Source of the DNA: Paracoccus onchidii
GTDB taxonomy: Bacteria > Pseudomonadota > Alphaproteobacteria > Rhodobacterales > Rhodobacteraceae
DNA: 64,000 bases
Assembly (NCBI RefSeq): GCF_028294535.1
Contig: NZ_JAQBIE010000014.1
Coordinates: 1-64,000, forward strand
Reading direction: 5' to 3'
Position 1 is the first letter of the stretch; each line of letters opens with the position of its first letter. Position numbers and translations under genes: made by a program. The notes under the pieces are model-generated. The model had not been told where the DNA came from. It made no database searches and saw only the letters and a list, made by a program, of their open reading frames with translations. Shown here piece after piece: positions 27,142 to 36,203 of the stretch.

Positions 27142-28503
27142 CTATTTCACGCCGGGCGTGCCGTCGAACTTCTTTTCCAGATGCTGCCAGACCTCGATAT
27201 ATTCCTGCTGCATCGGGGCGTCCTTGGCTGCGTATTCGGTCAGATGCTGCGGAAAGCGGGTCTCGAACATGAAGGACATGGTGTTGTCCAGCTTTTCGGG
27301 TTTCAGCTCGGCGTTGCTGGCACCTTCGAAGGCATCGCGATCCGGGCCATGGGGCAGCATGCAATTGTGCAGGCTGATGCTGCCCGGCGCAAAGCCTTGC
27401 GGCTTGGCGTCATACTGACCGAAGATATTGCCCATCAGTTCGGACATGATGTTCTTGTGATACCAGGGCGGGCGGAAGCTGTGTTCCGCCACCATCCAGC
27501 GTTCGCGGAACAGCACGAAATCGATATTCGCGGTGCCCGCCTGACCCGACGGGGCGGTCAGCACGGTGAAGATCGACGGATCAGGATGGTCGAACAGGAT
27601 CGCGCCAACGGGCGAATATGTCCGCAGATCATACTTGTAGGCGCAATAGTTGCCGTGCCATGCCACCACATCCAGCGGGCTGTGGCCGATATGGGTTTCG
27701 TGAAACTGGCCGCACCATTTGATGACGACGCGGCTGGGCACCTCGCGATCCTCGAAGGCGGCGACGGGGGATTTGAAGTCGCGCGGGTTCGCCAGGCAGT
27801 TCGCGCCGATCGGCCCGCGGTCGGGCAGGTCGAATTTCTGGCCATAGTTCTCGCAGACAAAGCCGCGGGCGGGACCGTCCAGCAGCTCGACCCGGTAGAC
27901 CAGCCCGCGCGGCAGGATCGCGATTTCCTTGGGTTCAAGGTCGATCACGCCCAGTTCGGTGCAGAACCGCAGGCGGCCTTCCTGCGGCACGACCAGCAAT
28001 TCGCTGTCGGCGGAAAAGAAATACTCATCCTGCATGGATTGCGTGACCAGATAGACATGGCTGGCCATGCCGGTCTGGGTGTTCACGTCGCCCGCCGTGG
28101 TGATCGTGCGCATGCCGGTGATCCAGGTCAGCGGCTGATCTGGTACCGGGATCGGATCCCAGCGGTATTGCCCAAGGCTGGTCACGTTCGGCACGATATT
28201 CGGTGCCGTCTTCCAATGCGGCACCTCGATGGGCGAAAAGCGCCCCGTATGATGGACCGAAGGCCGGATGCGATAGCACCAGGTGCGTTCATTCTGGCCG
28301 CGCGGCGCGGTGAAGGCGGTGCCGGACAGCTGTTCGGCGTAAAGACCGTAATTGCATTTCTGCGGGCTGTTCTGCCCTTGGGGCAGGGCGTCGGGCAGGG
28401 CCTCGGTTTCAAAATCATTGCCGAAACCGGGCATGTAGCCCGCATGGGTTCCTGTGGTGCCGGCGGCGCGGATCATGCCCTGGGGCAGGTCGTGGGTGGT
28501 CAT
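27142..28503 (-). CDS. hmgA: Homogentisate 1,2-dioxygenase
   Basis: A 453-residue iron dioxygenase that opens the homogentisate ring to maleylacetoacetate. The N-terminal [18 protein letters not shown] and the iron site [14 protein letters not shown] plus [12 protein letters not shown] are all present, including the two His and one Glu iron ligands. ATG 28503 follows GGAGG by four bases. It diverges from a MarR regulator over a 133-bp gap with two palindromes. The next pathway enzymes are encoded in the operon at 32380-34274. Confidence 0.96.
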   Translation of the reverse strand: MTTHDLPQGMIRAAGTTGTHAGYMPGFGNDFETEALPDALPQGQNSPQKCNYGLYAEQLSGTAFTAPRGQNERTWCYRIRPSVHHTGRFSPIEVPHWKTAPNIVPNVTSLGQYRWDPIPVPDQPLTWITGMRTITTAGDVNTQTGMASHVYLVTQSMQDEYFFSADSELLVVPQEGRLRFCTELGVIDLEPKEIAILPRGLVYRVELLDGPARGFVCENYGQKFDLPDRGPIGANCLANPRDFKSPVAAFEDREVPSRVVIKWCGQFHETHIGHSPLDVVAWHGNYCAYKYDLRTYSPVGAILFDHPDPSIFTVLTAPSGQAGTANIDFVLFRERWMVAEHSFRPPWYHKNIMSELMGNIFGQYDAKPQGFAPGSISLHNCMLPHGPDRDAFEGASNAELKPEKLDNTMSFMFETRFPQHLTEYAAKDAPMQQEYIEVWQHLEKKFDGTPGVK

Positions 28504-28534
28504 GCGGCCTCCTGTTCCGAGTTCATTGCGGTTG

Positions 28535-28600
28535 CAACGAATATATCGTTGTGAAAGCAACGAAGTCAATTGCGACATCGGATTTCTGTTGCGCGCGCAA
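28535..28600. promoter_or_regulatory. Two palindromic operators between hmgA and marR
   Basis: CAACGA-ATATA-TCGTTG (28535-28551) is a perfect inverted repeat 32 bases before the hmgA start. TTGCGCGCGCAA (28589-28600) is a perfect 12-bp palindrome nearer the marR start. Both fit MarR-dimer binding sites of 16-18 bp, and TTGCAACGA / TTGCG elements recur between them. The likely ligand is a phenylacetate derivative, and the likely effect is mutual repression of hmgA and marR. Confidence 0.55.
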
Positions 28601-28636
28601 TGAAATCTTGCTGTCTAGGGACGGTCAGGAGGCACG

Positions 28637-29056
28637 ATGAGTTTTCAGCTGGATGAGTTTCTGCCCTATCGGCTGTCGGTGGCCGCGGCCCAGATCAGCC
28701 GCCGCTTTGCCGCGCGTTATGCGCAAGAGGCCGGGCTGACGATCCCGGAATGGCGGGTTCTGGCGCATCTGGATCACTCGGGCGCGGTCAGCGTCCGCGA
28801 CATTCACGCACGGGTCAATCTGGACAAATCCATGGTCAGCCGCGCCGCGACCCGGCTGGAACAGGCAGGGCTGTTGCGCAAGGACGGGCACCAGACGGAT
28901 CGGCGGCTGATCGTGTTGGAGCTGACCGATGAGGGGCGTGACCTGATGCTGCGTCTGGGCCGCATCGCGACCCAGTTTCAGGACGAGTTGCTGGCCGAGC
29001 TGGGCGAAGACGGCCCGGCCCTGCGCCGAGCCTTGGCGCAACTGTCTGACGGTTAG
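28637..29056 (+). CDS. MarR-family regulator, probably of hmgA
   Basis: A 139-residue MarR protein. The winged helix reads EWRVLAHLDHSGAVSVRDIH with ARVNLDKSMVSRAATRLEQ, and the wing contains TDRRLIVLELTDEGRDL. It diverges from hmgA, as HmgR-type repressors often do. Its stop overlaps the stop of a second MarR gene on the other strand by four bases. Confidence 0.9.
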   Translation: MSFQLDEFLPYRLSVAAAQISRRFAARYAQEAGLTIPEWRVLAHLDHSGAVSVRDIHARVNLDKSMVSRAATRLEQAGLLRKDGHQTDRRLIVLELTDEGRDLMLRLGRIATQFQDELLAELGEDGPALRRALAQLSDG

Positions 29057-29514
29057 TTTTTTTTCGGTGGCTGTGGGGCCGACCCGTCGCTGTCGGCGAT
29101 GGCGCGGCCAAGCGCCTCGACCCCCTGGATCAGCGCGGCGCGGTCGTCCTGCGACATCGCCTGCAGGATCCCCTCGGCGCGGGCCCGGACGCCGGCAAAG
29201 GCCCGCCCGAACAGATCGCGCCCCGCCGGTGTGATCGCATAGTTGCGCAGGCGGCGGTCGGAACCCAGAATTTCTCGTGTGATCAGTCCCTTGTCCTGCA
29301 AGCGACTGGCCGCGCGGCTGACCTGCACCTTGTCCAGCGAGGTGCGTTGTGACAATTGCAGCGAATCCAGCGTTCCGGCACCTTCCAGCAGGAACAGCAA
29401 TCGCCATTCCTCGCGCGTCAGGCCGTGTTCCTGGCCATAAACGGCCACCAGTTGCCGCGAAAAGGCTTCGGCCACGACGGCAAGGCGATAGGGAAAGAAG
29501 GTCTCGATGCTCAC
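29053..29514 (-). CDS. MarR-family regulator at the end of the homogentisate TRAP operon
   Basis: About 153 residues from GTG 29514 (VSIETFFPYRLAVVAEAF). The MarR core reads SLDKVQVSRAASRLQDKGLI and GSDRRLRNYAITPAGRDLF. A GTG at 29538 would add eight residues but lies inside a strong hairpin, so the shorter start is preferred. It is related to the other MarR protein next to it (shared FPYRL/LPYRL, LDKxxVSRAAxRLxxxGL). It may control the fah-mai-dct operon that precedes it. Confidence 0.85.
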   Translation of the reverse strand: MSIETFFPYRLAVVAEAFSRQLVAVYGQEHGLTREEWRLLFLLEGAGTLDSLQLSQRTSLDKVQVSRAASRLQDKGLITREILGSDRRLRNYAITPAGRDLFGRAFAGVRARAEGILQAMSQDDRAALIQGVEALGRAIADSDGSAPQPPKKN

Positions 29515-29533
29515 ATTTGGGTCCGGTATTCGG

Positions 29534-29561
29534 GCCACGGGCCGGGGTGACGGCCCGTGGC
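29534..29561 (-). terminator. Hairpin after dctM, before marR
   Basis: GCCACGGGCCG (29534-29544) pairs perfectly with CGGCCCGTGGC (29551-29561) around a six-base loop. It begins eight bases after the dctM stop on the minus strand. It probably terminates or attenuates the TRAP operon before the MarR gene. No T run is present. Confidence 0.55.
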
Positions 29562-29568
29562 GACTGGG

Positions 29569-30879
29569 TCAGGTCGCAAGATGCAGCGACAGGATCGGAA
29601 GGGCGATGATGATCGCCAGACGAAAGATATCCGCGATCCAGAACGGAAGAACCCCGCGGAAGATCGTGGTCAACGGCACGCCCGGAAGGACCGAACGCAG
29701 GACGAACACATTCATCCCGATCGGCGGCGTGATCAGGCTGATTTCGGTCACGACGACGACGATGATCGCGAACCAGATCAGCACGGCGTCGGGATCCTGC
29801 AGCACGCCCAGCCCGAAATCCAGACCCGAGACCAGCGGATAGAACACCGGCACCGTCAGCAGGATCATCGACAGGCTTTCCAGAAAACAGCCCAGCACCA
29901 TATAGATCGCGACGATCAGCAGCAGCACGGCCCAGGGCGACAGGCCCATCTGTTCGATCAGGTCCGACAGCCCATCTGGCAGGCCCGCGAAGCTGACGAA
30001 ATTGCCAAAGATCTCGGCCCCGATGATGATGGCGAAGATCATCGCCGAAGCGGTCGCGCTGTCCAGAAAAGCGGTGCACAGGCCCGCGCGGGTCAGCCCC
30101 CCGGTCAGCGCGGCGATCAGCAGCGCGGCGGCGGCACCCATTCCCGCAGCCTCGATCGGGGTGAAGAACCCGCCATAGATCCCGGCCATGATAAAGACGA
30201 ACAGCGCCAGCACGGCCACGACGCTGATCGCATCGCGCCGCGACATCGGCTGAACCTCTCCGACCTGCGGGGCCAGTTCGGGGCGCAGGCGCACGGCGAC
30301 CATGACAGCCAGAAGATAGCCGATGATCCCCAGAATGCCGGGGATGATGCCTGCAAGGAACAGCTTGCCGATATCCGCCTCGGTCAGCAGGCCGAAGATG
30401 ATCAGCACGACCGATGGCGGGATCAGGATGCCAAGCGTGCCGCCCGCCGCGATGGCGCCGGTGGCAAGGCTGTCGGAATAACCAAAGCGCCGCATCGAGG
30501 GCATGGTGACCTTGGACATGGTCGCCGCCGTTGCCAGCGAGGACCCGCAGACGGCCGAAAAGCCGCCGCAGGACAGGACCGTGGCCATGGCAAGCCCGCC
30601 GCGCATCCGTCCAAAGACCCGGTCGGCGGCGGAAAACAGGCCCTGCGCGATGCCCGACCCGGCCAGGACATTGCCCATGAAGATGAACAGCGGCACGACG
30701 GACAGCGAATAGTTCAACCCGGTTTCAAACACCGCATTGCCCACCATCGCGCCCGCCGGACCCCAGCCGCGCAGCAGCGCAAAGCCGATCCCGCCCACCA
30801 GCGCCATGGCAAAGGCAATGGGCACGCGGGCAAAGACCATCATCAGCAGGATGGCAAGGGCGATCAGGGACAGGGTCAT
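29569..30879 (-). CDS. dctM: TRAP transporter large permease (DctM type), homogentisate cluster
   Basis: A 436-residue DctM protein with about a dozen spans. Blocks seen are PLFIFMGNVLAGSGIAQGLF, GGTLGILIPPSVVLIIFG and LITPPIGMNVFVLRS. It overlaps dctQ by four bases. It is distinct in sequence from the DctM at 5594-6910. Because it is cotranscribed with fumarylacetoacetase and maleylacetoacetate isomerase, an aromatic acid such as a hydroxyphenylacetate is a likely substrate. Confidence 0.93.
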   Translation of the reverse strand: MTLSLIALAILLMMVFARVPIAFAMALVGGIGFALLRGWGPAGAMVGNAVFETGLNYSLSVVPLFIFMGNVLAGSGIAQGLFSAADRVFGRMRGGLAMATVLSCGGFSAVCGSSLATAATMSKVTMPSMRRFGYSDSLATGAIAAGGTLGILIPPSVVLIIFGLLTEADIGKLFLAGIIPGILGIIGYLLAVMVAVRLRPELAPQVGEVQPMSRRDAISVVAVLALFVFIMAGIYGGFFTPIEAAGMGAAAALLIAALTGGLTRAGLCTAFLDSATASAMIFAIIIGAEIFGNFVSFAGLPDGLSDLIEQMGLSPWAVLLLIVAIYMVLGCFLESLSMILLTVPVFYPLVSGLDFGLGVLQDPDAVLIWFAIIVVVVTEISLITPPIGMNVFVLRSVLPGVPLTTIFRGVLPFWIADIFRLAIIIALPILSLHLAT

Positions 30880-31385
30880 GGGGCTTCCTTGCGCAGCAGG
30901 ATCAGGATTGCGGAAACGGCGCAGCTGACAGCGGCCAGAAAGGCCAGAGGCGCCATCGGAATGGCCAGCGATGCGCTGCGCGTGCCGTCATGCAGCTGGT
31001 CCATCCCGATCACCACCAGCCGCCATGCAAAGAAGGCCAGCGCGACCGAGGCCACCGCCCCGGCCAGTCGCCCCAACACGCGCTGCACGCGGCGCGACAG
31101 CAGGTGCAGCGCCAGATCGACCTCGACATGGCCGCCATCGGCGGTGGTCAGGGGCAGCGCGACAAAGACCAGCGCCGCCAGCAGGATCTGCGTCAGCTCA
31201 TACGCGCCGCCAAAGGGACGGTTCAGCGCATAGCGCCCGATCACATCGACGCAGGTCACGCCGATCAGCGCCACGATCAACAGCGCCGCCACCCCCGCCA
31301 GCGCGCGATACCACGGCGCGCGGCGATGTGGGGTCCGGCCCGGGACCATGTCAGGGGCCGGATCGGTGTCGCGGTGGTCGGTCAT
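30876..31385 (-). CDS. dctQ: TRAP transporter small permease (DctQ type), homogentisate cluster
   Basis: A 169-residue protein with four spans and the DctQ block DVIGRYALNRPFGGAYELTQ. A Pro/Arg-rich cytoplasmic N-terminus of about 25 residues precedes the first span. ATGA overlaps link it with dctP before and dctM after. Confidence 0.88.
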   Translation of the reverse strand: MTDHRDTDPAPDMVPGRTPHRRAPWYRALAGVAALLIVALIGVTCVDVIGRYALNRPFGGAYELTQILLAALVFVALPLTTADGGHVEVDLALHLLSRRVQRVLGRLAGAVASVALAFFAWRLVVIGMDQLHDGTRSASLAIPMAPLAFLAAVSCAVSAILILLRKEAP

Positions 31386-32383
31386 TCCGCCGACACGCCG
31401 GTCATTTCGCGGAAGGCGGCCAGTGCGGCGGCACCGTCATAATCGCCCAGCCCCTCGGACCATGCCTGTTCCAGCTTGTCTGCCTGTTCCTTCAGCGCGG
31501 CGACGACCTCGGGGGTTGCTTGATAGAAATCGACCTTGTCGCCGATCTCGGCCTGCGCGGCGGTGTCTGCATCGTTCCAGGCCTGGCCCACGCGCGTGGC
31601 GAAAGCCTGACCCGAGATGGCGTCGATGGCGGCGCGGTCCTCTTCGGACAGGCTGTTCCACTTGTCCTCGTTTATCACGAAGAACCAGGTGGTGTTGTAG
31701 ATGCCGCCGGGCACGGTCATCGAGTATTTGATGTCATCGACCAGATTGAAGGCGGTCATCGCCTCATAGGTAAAGGCCACCCCGTCGATGACGCCGCGCG
31801 ACAGCTTTTCGTAAACCTCGGGCGAGGACATGAACAGCGGCGTCGCCCCCAACGCGCTGACCAGATCACCGACATAGCCGCCGGGCACCCGGATCTTCAG
31901 CCCCTGCATGTCGGCGGGGGTTTCGATCTTGCGGACATTGTTGTGCAACAGGCCGGGACCATGCATGAACAGGCCCAGCAGATGGGTGCCTGCATGTTCC
32001 TCGGCCGCGTTCAACTGATCGCCATAGACCGACCAATAGGCCTGAGAGTTGGCGATGGCGTCATCGCCCAGAAAGCTGAACTGGCCCAGTCGCGCGCGGT
32101 TGAAGCGGTCATCCTCGGTGAAGGAATGCAGGCCATAGGTCACATCGGCCACACCGTCGCGGGCCATGTCGAAATGCGCGGGCGGGCTGCCAAGGGGCTT
32201 GCCCATGATACGCACGGTCACGCGGCCATCAGTGACCTTTTCGACCTCTTCGGCCCAGGGTTCGAACGCATTGACCACGATCGGGTGTTTGGGCGGCAGC
32301 CACGAGGACATGATCAGTTCCTCGGCCATGGCCGGGGTGACGGATAGCAGCAGGGCGGCAAGCGCCGGTTTCGTGATGGTCAT
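31382..32383 (-). CDS. dctP: TRAP transporter periplasmic binding protein (DctP type), homogentisate cluster
   Basis: A 333-residue protein with signal peptide MTITKPALAALLLSVTPAMA. It contains the DctP pattern DMQGLKIRVPGGYVGDLVSA with the ligand-binding Arg. ATG 32383 follows GGAGGAAACCCC and overlaps the maiA stop. Its position inside an aromatic catabolic operon suggests that it binds an aromatic carboxylate; the closest group cannot be decided by eye. Confidence 0.9.
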   Translation of the reverse strand: MTITKPALAALLLSVTPAMAEELIMSSWLPPKHPIVVNAFEPWAEEVEKVTDGRVTVRIMGKPLGSPPAHFDMARDGVADVTYGLHSFTEDDRFNRARLGQFSFLGDDAIANSQAYWSVYGDQLNAAEEHAGTHLLGLFMHGPGLLHNNVRKIETPADMQGLKIRVPGGYVGDLVSALGATPLFMSSPEVYEKLSRGVIDGVAFTYEAMTAFNLVDDIKYSMTVPGGIYNTTWFFVINEDKWNSLSEEDRAAIDAISGQAFATRVGQAWNDADTAAQAEIGDKVDFYQATPEVVAALKEQADKLEQAWSEGLGDYDGAAALAAFREMTGVSAE

Positions 32384-33060
32384 GGGGTTTCCTCCTCTGT
32401 CGCCCTCGCCTCCCGCGAGGGGTCGAAATTGTCGGGATGGGCTGCGGTAAAGTCGGGATGGGCGGCGCAGGTCGCGGCGACCTGCGCGATGCGGGGCAGG
32501 TGGTCGAAGCCGACGCCCCAGCGCGTAGCGTTGTAAAGCTGCGGGATCAGCACGCAATCGGCCAGCGAGGGGGTGTCGCCGTGACAAAAGCTGCCGGTAT
32601 GGGCGGGGTGATCCAGCATCGCCTCGATCGCGGTCAGGCCCTTGGCGATGTTGTCGCGGTTCCACGCGGCGCGGGCGTCCGGCCCGGCCAGCGCCTCGAC
32701 CCGCTGCAGGATCTTCAGGTTCGAGATCGGGTGGATCTCGCAGGCGATGGCCTGGGCAATGGCGCGGACATGCGCCCGCGCCGCCGGGTCGGCAGGCAGC
32801 AGCGCAGGCTGCGGCCGGGTTTCTTCCAGATAATCCAGAACCGCCAGCGATTGCGTCAACACCTGTCCGTCGATTTCCAGAACCGGGACAAGGCCTTGCG
32901 GGTTCAGCGCGACGTGATCGGGGCTGCGGTGATCGCCCGCCACCAGATCGACCGACTGGCGGCGGTGTGCGATCCCCTTCAGGCGCAGCGCGATCCGCAG
33001 CCGATAGCCCGCCGAGGACCGCCAGTAATCATGCAGGATGACCGGGTGCGACATGGTCAT
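32380..33060 (-). CDS. maiA: Maleylacetoacetate isomerase (GST zeta class)
   Basis: A 226-residue glutathione-S-transferase-fold protein. The N-terminal YWRSSAGYRLRIALRLKG with the active-site SS pair, LTQSLAVLDYLEE, and ACEIHPISNLKIL are hallmarks of the zeta class, which isomerises maleylacetoacetate to fumarylacetoacetate using glutathione. ATG overlaps the fumarylacetoacetase stop. Confidence 0.92.
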   Translation of the reverse strand: MTMSHPVILHDYWRSSAGYRLRIALRLKGIAHRRQSVDLVAGDHRSPDHVALNPQGLVPVLEIDGQVLTQSLAVLDYLEETRPQPALLPADPAARAHVRAIAQAIACEIHPISNLKILQRVEALAGPDARAAWNRDNIAKGLTAIEAMLDHPAHTGSFCHGDTPSLADCVLIPQLYNATRWGVGFDHLPRIAQVAATCAAHPDFTAAHPDNFDPSREARATEEETP

Positions 33061-34274
33061 TCCACGGCGGGAAGGATCTTGCCGGTGCAGGGGCCAAAGC
33101 CCACGCGATAGCCGTCGCCCTGTGCATGGGCGAACAGGCCGATCTCGTCGCCGTCCTGAATGAAGGTCCGGTCCTCGCCATTGACGGTGACGGGGCTTTT
33201 GCCGCCCTCGGTCATTTCCAGAAGCGCGCCGGTCTGGTCACGTTCCGGGCCGGAAATCGTCCCGCTGCCCAGCAGGTCGCCGACGCGCATCGGGCAGCCT
33301 GACACCGCGTGATGGGCAAGTTGTTGGGCGCTGGAATAATACATGACGTTATAGTTCGTCTGGCTCATCCGCTGGCCGTTCATCGTCCAGCCGACGGTCA
33401 TGTCGTAAAATCCCGGCCGGCTTTCCTGCAGATAGGGCAACAGCGGGTTCACCCGTTCGGCGCCATCGCAGCGAAACGGCTCCAGCGCGGCCTGCGTCAC
33501 GATCCACGGGCTGATCGTGGTGCTAAGCGCCTTGGCCTGAAACGGCCCCAGCGGCTGATATTCCCAAGCCTGAATGTCACGCGCTGACCAGTCGTTCAGC
33601 AGCACATAGCCAAAGATCATCTGCTCGGCCTGATCGACGCTGATCCGCGAACCCATCTGGCTGTCGGCCCCGACGATCGCGCCCAGTTCCAGTTCCAGAT
33701 CCAGCCGCTTGCAGGGCGACCAGACGGGGCCATCCTGGCCTTTGACCTGACCCATCGGGCGATGAATGTCAGTGCCCGAGACGACGACCGACGAGGCGCG
33801 GCCATTATAGCCGATGGGCATATGCGTCCATTGCGGCGGCAGCGCATTTTCAGGGCCGCGAAACAGCACGCCGACATTGAAGGCATGGTTCTTCGAGGCG
33901 TAGAAATCGGTGAACTCGGTCACTCGGATCGGCAGGTGCAGTGTCGCGTCGGAGATGGCGACCAGTGGCACAGTCTGATCGGCGCCGTCGGCCAGCAGCG
34001 CGGTCAGCTGTTCGCGGATGCGGTCCCAGACCGGGCGGCCAAGGGCGATGAAATCGTTCAGCTGCGGGCGGTCGAAGGTGCCGGCGGCGTCCAGCAGCCC
34101 CTGCGCCTCGCAGGCGGCCAGATCGACGATCATCTGCCCGATCGCCACGCCGCAGCGCGGTCCGCGATCCGCGGTCGAGAAAACGCCAAAGGGCAGGTTC
34201 TGGATCGGAAAATCGCAAGCGGGATCGTTCGCGCCAGCTACCCAGCTGCGCAGCGGCACATCTGCCATCGCCAT
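33057..34274 (-). CDS. fahA: Fumarylacetoacetase
   Basis: A 405-residue hydrolase that splits fumarylacetoacetate into fumarate and acetoacetate. DFYASKNHAFNVGVLFRGPE holds the catalytic His region, RLDLELELGAIVG the metal-binding Glu pair, and LLNDWSARDIQAWEYQPLG the metal-binding Asp. ATG 34274 lies six bases behind GGAGG. It is the first gene of the fahA-maiA-dctPQM operon. Confidence 0.95.
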   Translation of the reverse strand: MAMADVPLRSWVAGANDPACDFPIQNLPFGVFSTADRGPRCGVAIGQMIVDLAACEAQGLLDAAGTFDRPQLNDFIALGRPVWDRIREQLTALLADGADQTVPLVAISDATLHLPIRVTEFTDFYASKNHAFNVGVLFRGPENALPPQWTHMPIGYNGRASSVVVSGTDIHRPMGQVKGQDGPVWSPCKRLDLELELGAIVGADSQMGSRISVDQAEQMIFGYVLLNDWSARDIQAWEYQPLGPFQAKALSTTISPWIVTQAALEPFRCDGAERVNPLLPYLQESRPGFYDMTVGWTMNGQRMSQTNYNVMYYSSAQQLAHHAVSGCPMRVGDLLGSGTISGPERDQTGALLEMTEGGKSPVTVNGEDRTFIQDGDEIGLFAHAQGDGYRVGFGPCTGKILPAVE

Positions 34275-34385
34275 TTCAGGCCTCCTGTCATCGTGATTGC
34301 CGGTCAAGCAGAGAGCGGGCCTGAACCGGGATCCTTCACAGTCTTAGCAATGTTCGTTTCATTTGCAACAAGATTGTGGCCGTGG

Positions 34386-35120
34386 TCAGTCCAGAACCGA
34401 CGCAACCATTTGATTCGCCCGTGAAATACCCATTTTCTGATACGCGCGCTGGCGGTAGGTCAGCACTGTTGGGGGGGATAGCTGCAATTCGTTCGCGATC
34501 TGATCAGCGGTCATGCCTGTCAGGGTTCTTGCGCAAACTTGCAGCTCGCGCCCGGTCAACCTTGTGTTGGCATTGGCCAGCCGTGTCTCGATTCGTGCGA
34601 TCGGGGGCTGGGCGGTTTCGGCTTGCAAAATTTGCACAAGACCGGTGAGGGCCAACTGGGCGAGCGCGCCTAGTTGCACCATGTCTACATCCGAATCTGG
34701 CAGTCGGTGGTAAAAGGTGAGCACCAGATCATGATCGGGAAACCGCCAGCCAAAGCAGATCTTCTCGGAAAACCGGGGTTGTTCGAAGCACAGTTTGCGA
34801 TAGGCTGCCAATTCGATGGAATCGGCGCGAATGCGGCAGATGAACCCAGCCCCGACGGGGGTGGCCAGCCGCGCGGACACTGCCGGATCGCTGTGATGAA
34901 AGCGTTTTGCATAGGCAGCCGCACGTTCTGCGACATCGGGCAGGTCGCTGGAGGATGCAAGCGTGCGGTATGCCCCCTCGCAGGCGCGGTATGCGAACAG
35001 TTCGTCAACACCTGCAATGTTGCGCGCAATATCAAGCAGCCGCTGTGAAAACAGTCCGGGATCACGCGCTTGTATCAAGTTGGCAGCCTGTTCCGGGTCG
35101 ATCAGTCCTGATTTTTGCAT
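34386..35120 (-). CDS. LuxR-family transcriptional regulator
   Basis: About 244 residues from ATG 35120 behind GAGGG. The C-terminal helix-turn-helix reads RLTGRELQVCARTLTGMTAD followed by QIANELQLSPPTVLTYRQRAY and KMGISRANQMVASVL, the GerE/LuxR type. The N-terminal ~170 residues have no motif I recognise; there is no clear autoinducer-binding signature or receiver domain. It diverges from the metallo-beta-lactamase/hydroxylase genes over 95 bases and follows the fahA operon start by 110 bases, so it could regulate either arm. Confidence 0.85.
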   Translation of the reverse strand: MQKSGLIDPEQAANLIQARDPGLFSQRLLDIARNIAGVDELFAYRACEGAYRTLASSSDLPDVAERAAAYAKRFHHSDPAVSARLATPVGAGFICRIRADSIELAAYRKLCFEQPRFSEKICFGWRFPDHDLVLTFYHRLPDSDVDMVQLGALAQLALTGLVQILQAETAQPPIARIETRLANANTRLTGRELQVCARTLTGMTADQIANELQLSPPTVLTYRQRAYQKMGISRANQMVASVLD

Positions 35121-35215
35121 AGCACCCTCGGATGTCCATAGTTCAGATGACATACGCGGGCAGTTCGTTGCAATAGAAATGATTCTAACGCCACAGGACA
35201 ATTCTGGGAGAGATC

Positions 35216-36175
35216 ATGGCCAAGCCCTTTGCCTCATCCGCCGATACCACCGCCAAGACCGACACGCTGGAGATTCTGGGGGAAGGCGTCTATGCGCTGA
35301 CCGCCGAAGGCGATCCCAATGTCGGTGCGGTCGAGGGTGAGGATTTCGTCGTCGCCATCGAATCCCGTGCCACGCCTGCCGCGTCGCGCGAATGGCTGAA
35401 GGTGTTGCGCGAACAGACCGACAAGCCGGTGCGCTATCTGGTCCTGACGCATTACCATGCCGTGCGGGTGCTGGGCGCAAGTGCATTTGATGCGCAAGAT
35501 ATCATCATGTCCGAGGCCAGCCGCGATCTGGTCGAAGAACGCGGCGAGCAGGACTGGAAAAGCGAATTCGGCCGGATGCCGCGCCTTGCCAAGAATGCCG
35601 AAGAGGTGCCCGGCCTGACCTGGCCCACCGTCACCTTCGCCACCGACTATGATATCGATCTGGGCGGCGATCGCGGCAAGCTGGAACTGCGCTTTCTGGG
35701 GCGCGGTCATACCGGCGGCGATGTCGCGGTCTGGCATGACAAGACGCGCACCCTTTTCGCGGGCGATCTGGTCGAATCCAAGGCCGCCCTGTACACCGGC
35801 GATGCCTATCACTTTGACTGGGCCGGCAAGACGCTGGACAATGTGAAGGCCTATCAGGCCGAATATCTGATCGGCGGGCGCGGGCCGGTCTCGCGCGGCG
35901 TTGCAGAAACCGACGCGGCGGTCGAACAGACGCGCAAATTCCTGAACGGCATGATCGAGAATGTCGGCCGCGTCCACAAGGCGGGCGGCAATCTGAAACA
36001 GGCCTTCGAGGCGACGCGCGACGCACTTGCGCCCGAATTCGGCGCCTGGCCGATCTTTGAACATTGCCTGCCTTTCGATGTGCAGCGTCTGTGGGATGAG
36101 TTCGACGGGATCGAGCATCCCCGGATCTGGACCGCCGAGCGTGACCGCGAGGTCTGGGCCCAGCTTCAGGACTGA
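35216..36175 (+). CDS. MBL-fold protein with incomplete metal site, in hydroxylase operon
   Basis: A 319-residue metallo-beta-lactamase-fold protein. The usual THxHxDH motif appears as LTHYHAVRVLGASAF, so the two His of HxH remain but the Asp-His pair is replaced by Val-Arg. GHTGGD and AGDLVE (third His and bridging Asp regions) are kept, while the last His site looks like IGGRGPV. One metal site may survive at most. It starts the operon with the flavoprotein hydroxylase and DUF2783 protein. The function is unknown; it could be a thioesterase-like or a structural partner. Confidence 0.8.
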   Translation: MAKPFASSADTTAKTDTLEILGEGVYALTAEGDPNVGAVEGEDFVVAIESRATPAASREWLKVLREQTDKPVRYLVLTHYHAVRVLGASAFDAQDIIMSEASRDLVEERGEQDWKSEFGRMPRLAKNAEEVPGLTWPTVTFATDYDIDLGGDRGKLELRFLGRGHTGGDVAVWHDKTRTLFAGDLVESKAALYTGDAYHFDWAGKTLDNVKAYQAEYLIGGRGPVSRGVAETDAAVEQTRKFLNGMIENVGRVHKAGGNLKQAFEATRDALAPEFGAWPIFEHCLPFDVQRLWDEFDGIEHPRIWTAERDREVWAQLQD

Positions 36176-36203
36176 TCGCCACAGAAAGGGGGGAGACGCC
36201 ATC

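Noticed and set aside
27109..28554. A 481-codon plus-strand frame
   Set aside because: Fully antisense to hmgA, whose iron ligands are all in place.
29557..31233. A 558-codon open frame on the plus strand, very rich in Arg, Gln and Asp
   Set aside because: It is the antisense shadow of dctM and dctQ of the homogentisate cluster; composition is that of a mirror frame.
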